Shown piece by piece: positions 1-7,391 of a stretch of DNA of 12,648 nucleotides. Location: assembly GCA_938038145.1 (NCBI GenBank), contig CALHQU010000032.1, forward strand, positions 1 through 12,648, given 5' to 3'. The notes below the pieces were generated by a model that searched no databases, was not told the DNA's origin, and saw only the letters and a list, made by a program, of their open reading frames with translations. This DNA comes from an uncultured Candidatus Saccharibacteria bacterium (GTDB taxonomy: Bacteria; Patescibacteriota; Saccharimonadia; Saccharimonadales; Saccharimonadaceae). How positions within the stretch are numbered: position 1 is the stretch's first letter; each line of letters starts with the position of its first letter. The translations under genes and the position numbers were made by a program.

Positions 1-1
1 A

Positions 2-1108
2 CTATTAATATCCATGTCTCCTATAGCCTTCGCGGCGTGGCTATTGCCAAATACAGAAGACTTATTTAAAAAATGGATGAAAATGTTCCGGGGACTGCTA
101 TTAGTATTTCCTATAATATCTTTGTTGTACGGGGCAGGAAAATTAGCTGGTGCAGTATTGGCGTCAAGTGCAACAGTTGATCCGAATAATCCAGATGAAA
201 CCATGCAGCTAGTTGCTTTAGCAGCCGCCACTATGCCGCTAATTGCTACGCCTTTTGTATTGCAAAGCTCCTTAAGTTCACTAGGTAGTATTGGCGCAAA
301 GATAGGGAAAATGAGTGCTAATGCACATGGTCGATTCGCCGGAAATGTAAAAAGTACAGCAAAAGGACGTGTTGACAATTCTGTTATTGGTGATACGAAA
401 AGAAAATATTCTGATTTCATAGATAGAAAACGCGCAAGTATGCGAGCAAGTGATAGACGTTCAAGGATAGACAATAGTAAATTTGGTCAATTCATGGGGT
501 GGGATAAAGGTGGAGCACGCGCCCGCGCAACTGTAGCTAAAGCATTCGAAAGCGACGTCGAAAATGCATCCACAATGCTGCAAGGTATGACGTCAAGTGG
601 AATAGCTAATATTGCTAGAACGGGTGAAATCTCTCCGGGCAAAAAAGCCTCACGAAGTATGTATGCAGCCGCAATAGACCATACTATGGCTAATGGTAGT
701 TTTGAAGAACGTATGGAGGTGCTGAGTAGCCTAAAAGGTGCAGACACCTCTATAAAGCAACGTGCAATTAAAGCCGCATACGCAAAGAAGGATAATAATA
801 TCATAGGAAACAAATTCGGGAATGATATCCTCGAAGATAAAGTTGGAAATATGACTGATCTAAAGAATATGGCTATAGATAACGCTGCAGGTGGCAATTT
901 ACAAGCAGAACATCTTGTGCAAAATGCAGCGGGTACTGAATGGTTAGTTGACGCATCTATGAAGGCGGAGGATAAAAAAACCAACAAAAATGCCACAAGT
1001 GCCATATCGAATATTAAAAGTATGGCCCTTAAGGCTAGATTGAACCCAAATACTGCAAAGAATATAAACGGAAAATTGGATAGCACATTCCGTAAAGTTG
1101 GCTCTTGA
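2..1108 (+). CDS. VirB6/TrbL-like T4SS membrane protein, 5'-truncated by window edge
   Basis: This is the C-terminal part of a polytopic inner-membrane protein of a type IV secretion system. The frame is open to the left edge, and the codons before the first ATG (position 14) read LLIS. They continue a hydrophobic helix that aligns with IIIS just before SPLAF in the next gene, so the ATG at 14 is internal and the real start lies outside the window. Counting from that ATG, membrane segments lie at about residues 1-13, 25-50 and 65-88. A basic, mostly helical cytoplasmic tail follows to residue 364. The motif SPIAFAAWLLPNTE followed by FKKW matches SPLAFVCYLLPGTE plus FKKW in the downstream paralogue. 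The last ~145 residues also resemble the C-terminus of that protein (AAID against AAIE, then DL-N and a terminal FRKV/FRDM). VirB6/TrbL proteins form part of the translocation channel in the cytoplasmic membrane. Family assignment is by pattern and memory, without a profile search. Confidence 0.8.
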   Translation, partial: LLISMSPIAFAAWLLPNTEDLFKKWMKMFRGLLLVFPIISLLYGAGKLAGAVLASSATVDPNNPDETMQLVALAAATMPLIATPFVLQSSLSSLGSIGAKIGKMSANAHGRFAGNVKSTAKGRVDNSVIGDTKRKYSDFIDRKRASMRASDRRSRIDNSKFGQFMGWDKGGARARATVAKAFESDVENASTMLQGMTSSGIANIARTGEISPGKKASRSMYAAAIDHTMANGSFEERMEVLSSLKGADTSIKQRAIKAAYAKKDNNIIGNKFGNDILEDKVGNMTDLKNMAIDNAAGGNLQAEHLVQNAAGTEWLVDASMKAEDKKTNKNATSAISNIKSMALKARLNPNTAKNINGKLDSTFRKVGS

Positions 1109-1117
1109 CCCCTTCTC

Positions 1118-1146
1118 TTGACTTTTTCCATCAAAAATGCTAATAT
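1118..1146 (+). promoter_or_regulatory. Putative promoter of the second VirB6-like gene (extended -10)
   Basis: TTGACT (1118-1123) is followed after exactly 17 bases by TAATAT (1141-1146), which is preceded by TGC, an extended -10 element. Transcription would be expected to start about 7 bases after the -10, at 1153-1155, which coincides with the ATG at 1155. No Shine-Dalgarno sequence precedes that ATG, so the transcript may be leaderless. The promoter fills the 46-base gap between the two VirB6-like genes. No hairpin plus T-run terminator is visible in the gap, so readthrough from upstream may also occur. Confidence 0.65.
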
Positions 1147-1154
1147 AACCATGA

Positions 1155-3689
1155 ATGGAGTGGTTAATTTCGTACAGGCAGCTTCTTAATAAGTGGTTGC
1201 AGTGGTTTATGTTGCTGATAGCAGGGATGCTGGTGGGTATTTTTCTTAATACCTTAACACACTCAACCTCTGTTTATGCCGCAGATGCAAAATGGGATGG
1301 TCATGATTTAACCTATTCTAATAAAAAATATACCAGGTTAACAGATGACAACAAAGTCAAGAAGTTTAATTTACCTGATAATTCGCTTGTTTATATCAAT
1401 GAAGATAAAAATAAAAAAGAAGTTAAAGTTATTTACTTCCCATCAGGTGAAATATCTTCACTAAGTTCCGCAACCTATGCGGTTTATTCTTTTACACCGC
1501 CAGATACTTATAATCAAACCGACACCTCAACTATTTCAATTGACCCTCCCTCAGAGAATTCAACCAGCACCTCCTGTGATGTGCAGGGAATAGGTTGGTT
1601 TATCTGTCCAGTTTCCAACTGGCTGGCTGATGGTATAGATTATATGTACAGCGCGCTTCAGCAATTCTTAAAAACTAAGCCATTAGAAACAACTAACCAA
1701 AACAGTGGAATTTATCTGGCGTGGGTCATTATGCGAAACATTAGCAACGTAGCGTTTATCGTGGCGTTTTTGGTGATTATCTACTCACAATTGACCTCTG
1801 TAGGAATTAGTAATTACGGCGTCAAAAAGATGATCCCTAGGTTAGTGATTGCGGCAGTGCTGGTCAACTTATCATTTACGATTTGTGCTATATTACTGGA
1901 TTTATCAAACATAGCCGGCTACGCTTTCCAGGACGCCTTCATGGGAATTAAAAATACCATATCCACTGTAGGAGAAAATACAAGTACATGGACATGGTCG
2001 GAAGTTATCAGTACAGCACTGTCAAATGGAGCGCTGGCAGTAGGAGCAGGATACGCCGTATCACTAGCACTTACTACGGAATTATTACCAATGCTAGTAC
2101 CTGCCGCGGCATTAGCTGGCTTAACTTTACTCTTCATACTCCTAATCATGGCTGCTCGTCAAGCGCTCATTATTATCTTAATCATAATTTCACCTTTAGC
2201 CTTCGTTTGCTATTTACTTCCTGGAACAGAAAAGTGGTTTAAAAAATGGCGAGACTTATTCTTAACAATGCTAGTATTTTTCCCAGCATTCGCTGTAGTG
2301 TTTGGCGGAGCTCAACTGGCGGGAATAATAATTATACAAAATGCCTCTGGTCCAAATGGCGCAATAATGCATGTACTAGGCATGCTGGTTCAAATAATAC
2401 CTTTGGCTATAACTCCACTAATTATGAAGTTCAGTGGCGGAGTATTGGGTAAATTCGCTGGGTTTGTTAATGACAAGAACAAAGGCTTATACGACAGGAC
2501 TAAGAACTGGTCTAAAGATCGTCGTGAGACCATTAAAAACAAGAAGTTAGCTAACCCTAATATGGCGCGATTCAACCCAAATCGTTTACGCCGTTGGGCA
2601 GATCATAACAGTAGATTACGTAAAAAAAATCTGGAAACTTCGCAGAAAAATGCCGAGAATTCATTCAGAAATACAGCCAAATATAAGAAGTCAGATTTAT
2701 ATGCCAGACAGGCTTCCAGGCGCTCAGATTTCTTATCTGCACAAGATGATAACCGCTACCTCGAATCTACGCTGGGTCACGCACCAGATGATATATACGA
2801 GAAAAGATCTCTATACGATCGTGCTAGGAGAAATATGTCGGCTACCTATGCAACTCGACAAGATTTGAAGGCTCATCAGCAGCAAACTGCATTTATGAAT
2901 GATATTAAAGACCTAGAAACCGAAATTGCAACAGCAGGTCTGATTAAGAATAATGCTCAACGTCAACAGCACAGTGAATTTGCAGAGCAATTGATAAACA
3001 GCAAGGAACTTCAAGAGAAGGCTGGCGGCAACGTATTCAAAGATGCAAATGGCAATTTGATTGGTGTAAATGCGGCCTTAGCTTCAGCCATAGCAACCAG
3101 CCGTAGTGAATACGCCAAGTCTGTTGATGAAGCTCGTCAGATTATGAAGCATTATAAGCTAAGCTCTGGGCAAAGACAAAAGATATCTTTAGGCAATTCC
3201 GTGACGCTTTCAGATGGAACAGTACTGGATAGTAATAACATATTTGTACGTGAAGCCGCAATTGAGGAGCAGATTAAATACGGTACCGCAGCAGAAGTCG
3301 CCGAGCTTCTTAGTGAATTGCCGCCAGAATTCTATTCTTCTGCAGCTTCAGCATTAGCGGAATCTGGTGTAAAGAATAAGGCGTCATTCTTGGGCGGTAA
3401 GCTTATTGACGATATGCTAAAGGGTGCTATTAATAACAGGGATGACCTCATGAATTACTTCGCTGACTGGCTACAAGGCGGTAAATATAAACCAGAAACT
3501 TTAGCGACTACGGATGCTGACGCTGTTAAGTTATTGATGGAAGCTGTAAATACTACATCTGTGATTAGTAATAAAAAACGTCAAGATATTAGGGATGTCA
3601 TCGACACTATTCTTACCGATAAGAGGTTGTCAGCTAATGCAACTGACGCAGCTAAAGAACAATTTAAGATTTTCCGCGACATGTTATAA
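1155..3689 (+). CDS. VirB6/TrbL-like T4SS membrane protein with large cytoplasmic C-terminal domain
   Basis: This 844-residue polytopic membrane protein is probably a channel component of the type IV secretion machine. An N-terminal hydrophobic segment (about 15-34), with a possible signal-peptidase site after the VYA ending at residue 42, leads into an extracytoplasmic region (about 43-185). That region contains a conserved-looking pair of cysteines (141 and 151) around GIGWFI. Hydrophobic helices follow at about 188-210, 227-250, 285-334, 336-354, 367-390 and 403-423. From ~435 to the end the protein is charged, Arg/Lys/Gln-rich, helical and presumably cytoplasmic, with a conserved terminal domain from about 700. 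The SPLAF...LLPGTE...FKKW segment near 346-364 is shared with the upstream paralogue, so the two are tandem duplicates. The ATG at 1155 keeps the whole frame; an ATG four bases earlier is in another frame and stops quickly. No ribosome binding site is seen, but a promoter lies directly upstream. The family call comes from topology and context. Confidence 0.82.
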   Translation: MEWLISYRQLLNKWLQWFMLLIAGMLVGIFLNTLTHSTSVYAADAKWDGHDLTYSNKKYTRLTDDNKVKKFNLPDNSLVYINEDKNKKEVKVIYFPSGEISSLSSATYAVYSFTPPDTYNQTDTSTISIDPPSENSTSTSCDVQGIGWFICPVSNWLADGIDYMYSALQQFLKTKPLETTNQNSGIYLAWVIMRNISNVAFIVAFLVIIYSQLTSVGISNYGVKKMIPRLVIAAVLVNLSFTICAILLDLSNIAGYAFQDAFMGIKNTISTVGENTSTWTWSEVISTALSNGALAVGAGYAVSLALTTELLPMLVPAAALAGLTLLFILLIMAARQALIIILIIISPLAFVCYLLPGTEKWFKKWRDLFLTMLVFFPAFAVVFGGAQLAGIIIIQNASGPNGAIMHVLGMLVQIIPLAITPLIMKFSGGVLGKFAGFVNDKNKGLYDRTKNWSKDRRETIKNKKLANPNMARFNPNRLRRWADHNSRLRKKNLETSQKNAENSFRNTAKYKKSDLYARQASRRSDFLSAQDDNRYLESTLGHAPDDIYEKRSLYDRARRNMSATYATRQDLKAHQQQTAFMNDIKDLETEIATAGLIKNNAQRQQHSEFAEQLINSKELQEKAGGNVFKDANGNLIGVNAALASAIATSRSEYAKSVDEARQIMKHYKLSSGQRQKISLGNSVTLSDGTVLDSNNIFVREAAIEEQIKYGTAAEVAELLSELPPEFYSSAASALAESGVKNKASFLGGKLIDDMLKGAINNRDDLMNYFADWLQGGKYKPETLATTDADAVKLLMEAVNTTSVISNKKRQDIRDVIDTILTDKRLSANATDAAKEQFKIFRDML

Positions 3690-3700
3690 TCTCCATATTT

Positions 3701-3709
3701 TGATATAAT
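3701..3709 (+). promoter_or_regulatory. Putative extended -10 promoter of the PrgI/VirB4 gene set
   Basis: TGATATAAT is a perfect extended -10 (TGN plus TATAAT at 3704-3709). There is no convincing -35, which an extended -10 does not require. The ATG of the PrgI-family gene begins 9 bases after the box, so the predicted start point (about 3716-3718) leaves a leader of 0-3 bases and no Shine-Dalgarno. A second match, TGTTATAAT (3682-3690), overlaps the stop codon of the upstream gene and would give a leader of about 20 bases. Either could drive the PrgI-TraC-VirB4 genes. Prediction from sequence only. Confidence 0.6.
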
Positions 3710-3718
3710 ATAAGCAGT

Positions 3719-4630
3719 ATGTCGGTGTATAAAGTTCCTCAAGATGTCGAGGCGGAGGACAAACTGCTCGGGCCGTTTAGTTTCCGACAGTTTGTGTTCT
3801 TAATTATAGCTGTTATCGGAATCGCTATTGCGTACGGTTTGAGTACAATTTTTCTACCCTTGGCAATAATTCCTGTGCCGATAATTTTATTCTTTGGAGC
3901 CCTGGCTTTACCTCTTAAAAAAGACCAGCCAATGGAAGTTTATTTGGCGGCAGTTATTTCTTTTATGCTAAAACCAAAAAAGCGACTATGGCAGCCTGAT
4001 GGAATTGAAAGATTAGTCGAAGTTATCGCGCCAAAAGTCGAGGAAAAGACTTACGGTAATAATTATGATCAAGCCGAAGTCCAGCGAAGATTGTCATATT
4101 TGGCGAATTTGGTAGACAGTCAAGGTTGGTCAATTCGTGGCGTCAATAATCCGAATAGCTCGATGCGTGCCGATTTATTCAACGAAGGACAGGCAGCCAA
4201 CGACATATTGGATGAAAATAGTGCTACGGCGCAAAATATCAATCATTTAATAAATCAGTCAGATGTTCGTAGGCGACAAGAAGTTATCCAAAAGATGCAA
4301 ACAGGGCAATCTGCTACGCCGCCTCCCGCGCAACCACCTCAATCATCTCAGCCAGATAATCCTGCTCCAGCCACACCACTACAAATGAATCCGTACCCAA
4401 CGATGCGTCAATCTGTATTAAATCCAGCGTCCGAACGGCCTGCCGCGAGCGCTCCAGCTCAAACTCAACCGACAACCACGCCGCAAACTAGCGTAAACGA
4501 GGTGCCACCTGCTATAATAGAGTTGGCAAATAACCGCGACCTCTCAATTGAAACGATTGCGCGTGAGGCAAATCGAATTCAGCAAGAAAATAAATTATCA
4601 GATGAGGAAGTGGTGATTTCACTACGTTAG
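3719..4630 (+). CDS. PrgI family (VirB3-like) T4SS protein with long Pro/Gln-rich C-terminal extension
   Basis: The N-terminus begins MSVYKVPQDVEAEDKLLGPF, followed by FRQFVFL. This is the typical opening of PrgI-family proteins, small inner-membrane components of Gram-positive-type conjugation systems that take the place of VirB3 next to VirB4. Two hydrophobic helices lie at about 24-45 and 47-67. They are followed by the amphipathic MEVYLAAVISF stretch and the KPKKRLWQPDG motif (about 92-102). Typical PrgI proteins are roughly 100-150 residues; this one has 303. The extra ~200 residues are a helical section followed by a region rich in Pro, Gln, Ala and Ser (about 195-265), then a short helical end, presumably in the cytoplasm. 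The ATG at 3719 directly follows a -10 box and lacks a Shine-Dalgarno. The gene ends one base before a GTG and 9 bases before the preferred ATG of the next gene, so translational coupling is likely. Confidence 0.88.
   Translation: MSVYKVPQDVEAEDKLLGPFSFRQFVFLIIAVIGIAIAYGLSTIFLPLAIIPVPIILFFGALALPLKKDQPMEVYLAAVISFMLKPKKRLWQPDGIERLVEVIAPKVEEKTYGNNYDQAEVQRRLSYLANLVDSQGWSIRGVNNPNSSMRADLFNEGQAANDILDENSATAQNINHLINQSDVRRRQEVIQKMQTGQSATPPPAQPPQSSQPDNPAPATPLQMNPYPTMRQSVLNPASERPAASAPAQTQPTTTPQTSVNEVPPAIIELANNRDLSIETIAREANRIQQENKLSDEEVVISLR
4510..4518 (+). promoter_or_regulatory. Possible internal extended -10 element upstream of the TraC-like/virB4 genes
   Basis: TGCTATAAT is a perfect extended -10 motif inside the PrgI-family coding region, about 120 bases before the next start. 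It has no recognisable -35. In coding sequence it also simply encodes part of PAIIELA, so it may be chance. It is listed because a start there would give separate transcription of the TraC-like and VirB4 genes. Confidence 0.2.
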
Positions 4631-4634
4631 GTGG
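4629..4634 (+). promoter_or_regulatory. Ribosome binding site deciding the ATG start at 4640
   Basis: AGGTGG overlaps the TAG stop of the PrgI-family gene and lies 5 bases before the ATG at 4640. It overlaps the alternative GTG at 4631, which therefore cannot use it. This favours the ATG and suggests that translation is coupled to the upstream gene. Confidence 0.7.
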
Positions 4635-4639
4635 GGTTT

Positions 4640-5515
4640 ATGCAACCAGAGTTACAAAATCAACAATCTTATCAGCAGGGTCCGCAAACCAATGCGGCTC
4701 TTCCTAATGTCCCTCAGCAATCATCAGGGGCAATTGGTTCGGGACCAAGTCCAACCGCGCCATCTCCAGATAAAACTCCTGAGAATAAGAAGCAAAAAGG
4801 ACCGATTAGCACTCAAAATACGCTGCTTTTCTCTGAGATGCGCGAAAATATGATCATTATGAGCGATGGCAGTTTTCGGGCGGTAGTGGAATGTGAATCA
4901 ATAAACTTTGACCTTATGAGTTCGCGCGAAAGAGAGGGAATTGAATTCAGCTATCAAAACTTCATTAACTCTCTATATTTCCCAATTCAAGTTCTTATCC
5001 GTTCACGCCGCGTGGACATTGGTCCATATCTGGACAGATTGGCTGAAATTCGCCGCAATCAAGACAATATGCTTCTCAACATCTTAATGGACGATTATAT
5101 GGATTTCATTGATATTCTGGCACAAGAGGCAAACATTATGGATAAGAGTTTTTATGTTGTCGTTCCATATTATCCAGCTGGCGAGGAAAATGCCTTCAAA
5201 CAACAGACTAAGGGATTGTTCAATAGCTTCTTCAGCGGAAAAAAAGAGGCAACCGTAACAAAAATTGACCAAGTCACCTACACCAAAGCCAAAGATGAAA
5301 TTAAAAACCGCATTGATTCAGTTATGAATGGTCTATTCCAAATGGGCGTAAAAAGCTGGCAATTAAATACCAGACAACTGGGCGAGCTGTTCTACACTTC
5401 ATATAATCCCGACACGTCGTCACGTGAATCGTTAGAGGACATTGACCCGAGCGAGCTTACGACCACTTACGTAACTAAGGGAACTGGTCCATCACCGAGA
5501 GGAGGAAGGTCATAA
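4640..5515 (+). CDS. TraC-like protein resembling the N-terminal domain of VirB4/TrsE-type ATPases
   Basis: This 291-residue protein has no nucleotide-binding motif. Residues 1-55 are Gln/Pro/Ser-rich and probably disordered. From about 57 the pattern LLFSEMRENMIIMSDGSFRA, then ECESINFDL, SSRERE, SYQNFINSL and PIQVLIRSRRVDI resembles the first domain of VirB4/TrsE/TraC proteins as I recall it (a DG-x-x-x-x-V-x-x-x-x-x-INF-x-L pattern, then a strand ending in QxLI-SR). Annotations in related Patescibacteria usually name it TraC family protein. It sits between PrgI and the ATPase gene and overlaps the latter by one base (TAATG), consistent with a stoichiometric partner of VirB4 at the cytoplasmic face of the membrane. 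Whether it is a split-off domain of an ancestral longer VirB4 or a separate protein cannot be decided here. The start is the ATG after AGGTGG; a GTG at 4631 would add three residues. Confidence 0.8.
   Translation: MQPELQNQQSYQQGPQTNAALPNVPQQSSGAIGSGPSPTAPSPDKTPENKKQKGPISTQNTLLFSEMRENMIIMSDGSFRAVVECESINFDLMSSREREGIEFSYQNFINSLYFPIQVLIRSRRVDIGPYLDRLAEIRRNQDNMLLNILMDDYMDFIDILAQEANIMDKSFYVVVPYYPAGEENAFKQQTKGLFNSFFSGKKEATVTKIDQVTYTKAKDEIKNRIDSVMNGLFQMGVKSWQLNTRQLGELFYTSYNPDTSSRESLEDIDPSELTTTYVTKGTGPSPRGGRS
5501..5509 (+). promoter_or_regulatory. Strong ribosome binding site for the VirB4 gene
   Basis: GGAGGAAGG contains a near-perfect Shine-Dalgarno core 5-9 bases before the ATG at 5515. It lies inside the end of the TraC-like gene, whose TAA overlaps the ATG by one base. 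This is the best ribosome binding site in the window and fixes the VirB4 start. Confidence 0.8.
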
Positions 5516-7374
5516 TGGCAAAGAAGAAATTGGATGCCGTTGATATTGCCGCTCAACAACGAGCAAGAGAGCAAGCCGAAGTCGAACAGGCCTTCTTAAC
5601 TGGTGTTCGAACTTTGCGTGATTTTATTGCGCCAAGTAGTATTGAGCTTCATTCCGACCATTTTAGACTTGGCTCAAAATATGGCCGCACGATGTATGTT
5701 TATGGCTATCCTCGTCAAATCTACACCGGCTGGCTTAGCTCAATCATTAACATCGATGAAGTGCTGGATATTAGTATGTTTATTTATCCAGTCGATACGC
5801 AAATTGTCCTGAATAACCTGCGTAAAAAAGTTACTCAGTTGGAAGCAACCATGAATATAAACATGGAAAAAGGAAAGGTGCGCGATCCAGGTTTGGAAGC
5901 GGCTTTACAAGACGCCGAAGAATTGCGCGATCAATTGCAGATCGGCGCGGAAAAATTCTTCCGCTACGGTTTATATATTACGCTTTATGCTGACAGCTTG
6001 GACGAGCTAAACTTCATCCAGCATAAAATTGAAACTATTTTTGGCCAGCAATTGGTGTTCTCAAAAGTGGCTTCCAGCCAGCAGGAGCAGGGATTGAATA
6101 GTTCTATTCCACAATTGACTGATGAACTACAGATTCGCCGCAACATGAATACTGGTGCAATTTCAACCAGCTTCCCATTCACTTCAGCCGATTTGACGGA
6201 CAATAAGGGCGTGCTTTACGGAATTAATATGCATAATAATGGATTGGTGATTTTTGACAGATTCTCTCTGGAAAACGCCAATATGGTCGTGTTTGCTAAA
6301 TCTGGTGCTGGTAAATCATTTACCGTTAAGTTGGAAGCTTTAAGAAGCATGATGGTCGGGGCTGATATTGTGATTATTGACCCAGAAAATGAGTACCAAA
6401 AACTATGCGACGCAGTTGGTGGCAGCTATATTCGATTGAGCTTAAGTAGTGACACGAGAATCAATCCGTTTGATTTGCCGCGTGTTATTGATACTGATGA
6501 GGCAGATGACGCACTGCGAGCTAATTTAGTGACATTACACGGGCTACTCAGGCAAATGCTGGGTGGTGCAGGAACAGGAGCTGGTGGACAAGTTGTAGCA
6601 GGACTATCACCAGCGGAAGAAGCTGATATTGATCAAGCATTAATCGACACTTACGCGCGCGTCGGCATTACTTCGGATCCATTGACGCACAATTCTACGC
6701 CACCGACGATTTCCGACCTATACGACACCTTGCTTCACATGGGCGGAACTGGTCCAAGCCTGGCTCAGCGACTTCGCAAATTTACCTCTGGAACGTTTGC
6801 TGGAATATTCTCGCAACAGAGTAATATTGATATTAATAATAATATGGTTGTCTTTAACATTCGCGACTTGGAAGATGAACTGCGACCAACGGCGATGTAT
6901 ATTGTTCTGAATCACATCTGGAATATTACGCGTACCGACCAGAGGAAACGTATGTTGATTGTTGACGAGGCTTGGCAACTGATGAAATATGACGATTCTG
7001 CCAACTTCTTATTCTCATTAGCCAAGCGCGCCCGCAAATATCAATTAGGCTTAACGACTATCACGCAGGATGTGGAAGACTTCGTCGGAAGTAAAATGGG
7101 GCGAGCAATCGTTTCCAACTCCTCAATGCAGCTACTTTTGAAACAGTCCGCCAGCGCCGTTGACGTTTTGGCGCAAGTGTTTAAATTGACAGATGAAGAG
7201 CAGAAGCGACTAGCCAATTTCCCAGTTGGGCAAGGATTATTCTTTGCTGGACAAAATCACGTTCACATCCAGATTCAGGCTAGTGATACCGAATATAATT
7301 TGATCAATACAAATCCCGTATCACAACAAATAAAACCGTCAGATTCACCAATCGGCGGCTATGGAGCAGTGTAG
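5515..7374 (+). CDS. virB4: VirB4 family type IV secretion ATPase
   Basis: This 619-residue cytoplasmic ATPase is the energising engine of the type IV secretion apparatus. The N-terminal part (about 25-235) is the membrane-associated VirB4-type domain, including MYVYGYPRQIYTGWLSSII and a helical hairpin around 100-145. The ATPase domain begins near 240 with GLVIFDRF. Walker A is AKSGAGKS (261-268), with alanine instead of the first glycine, a common variant in this family as I recall it. It is followed by VIIDPENEY, an INPFD segment, and Walker B MLIVDEAW (480-487, acidic residues D484 and E485). The segment TTITQDVEDF (near 520-530) fits the conserved Gln-containing motif of VirB4/TraG-type ATPases. 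All key residues are present and the length is normal for this lineage. Arginine codons are mainly CGN (25 of 32). The gene is last in the PrgI-TraC-VirB4 set and ends 17 bases before the next gene. Confidence 0.93.
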   Translation: MAKKKLDAVDIAAQQRAREQAEVEQAFLTGVRTLRDFIAPSSIELHSDHFRLGSKYGRTMYVYGYPRQIYTGWLSSIINIDEVLDISMFIYPVDTQIVLNNLRKKVTQLEATMNINMEKGKVRDPGLEAALQDAEELRDQLQIGAEKFFRYGLYITLYADSLDELNFIQHKIETIFGQQLVFSKVASSQQEQGLNSSIPQLTDELQIRRNMNTGAISTSFPFTSADLTDNKGVLYGINMHNNGLVIFDRFSLENANMVVFAKSGAGKSFTVKLEALRSMMVGADIVIIDPENEYQKLCDAVGGSYIRLSLSSDTRINPFDLPRVIDTDEADDALRANLVTLHGLLRQMLGGAGTGAGGQVVAGLSPAEEADIDQALIDTYARVGITSDPLTHNSTPPTISDLYDTLLHMGGTGPSLAQRLRKFTSGTFAGIFSQQSNIDINNNMVVFNIRDLEDELRPTAMYIVLNHIWNITRTDQRKRMLIVDEAWQLMKYDDSANFLFSLAKRARKYQLGLTTITQDVEDFVGSKMGRAIVSNSSMQLLLKQSASAVDVLAQVFKLTDEEQKRLANFPVGQGLFFAGQNHVHIQIQASDTEYNLINTNPVSQQIKPSDSPIGGYGAV

Positions 7375-7391
7375 GGAAGTAGTGAGAAAAT

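Noticed and set aside
14..16. ATG at 14 as the true start of the first gene
   Set aside because: The frame is open upstream to the edge and the preceding codons continue a hydrophobic helix that matches the paralogue, so the gene is truncated by the window.
1106..1108. UGA recoded as glycine (genetic code 25, known in Gracilibacteria and Absconditabacteria)
   Set aside because: The TGA at 1106-1108 sits at a natural gene end before a promoter, and the long frames contain no internal TGA at glycine positions. The interrupting stop at 9159 is TAA, which code 25 would not explain.
487..1152. Long antisense open frame of 221 codons on the minus strand
   Set aside because: It lies wholly opposite the well-supported VirB6-like tail and its promoter, has no ribosome binding site, and gives a composition expected of the complement of Lys/Ala-rich codons.
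1109..1154. Rho-independent terminator between the two VirB6-like genes
   Set aside because: The T-run at 1123-1127 has no stable GC-rich hairpin before it. The bases fit a promoter instead.
1988..2452. Two plus-strand open frames (1988-2242 and 2246-2452) inside the second VirB6-like gene
   Set aside because: They are in another frame within the transmembrane region, have no own start signals and no recognisable protein features, so they are shadow frames.
4631..4639. GTG at 4631 as the start of the TraC-like gene
   Set aside because: The only Shine-Dalgarno (4629-4634) overlaps the GTG and is correctly spaced for the ATG at 4640.
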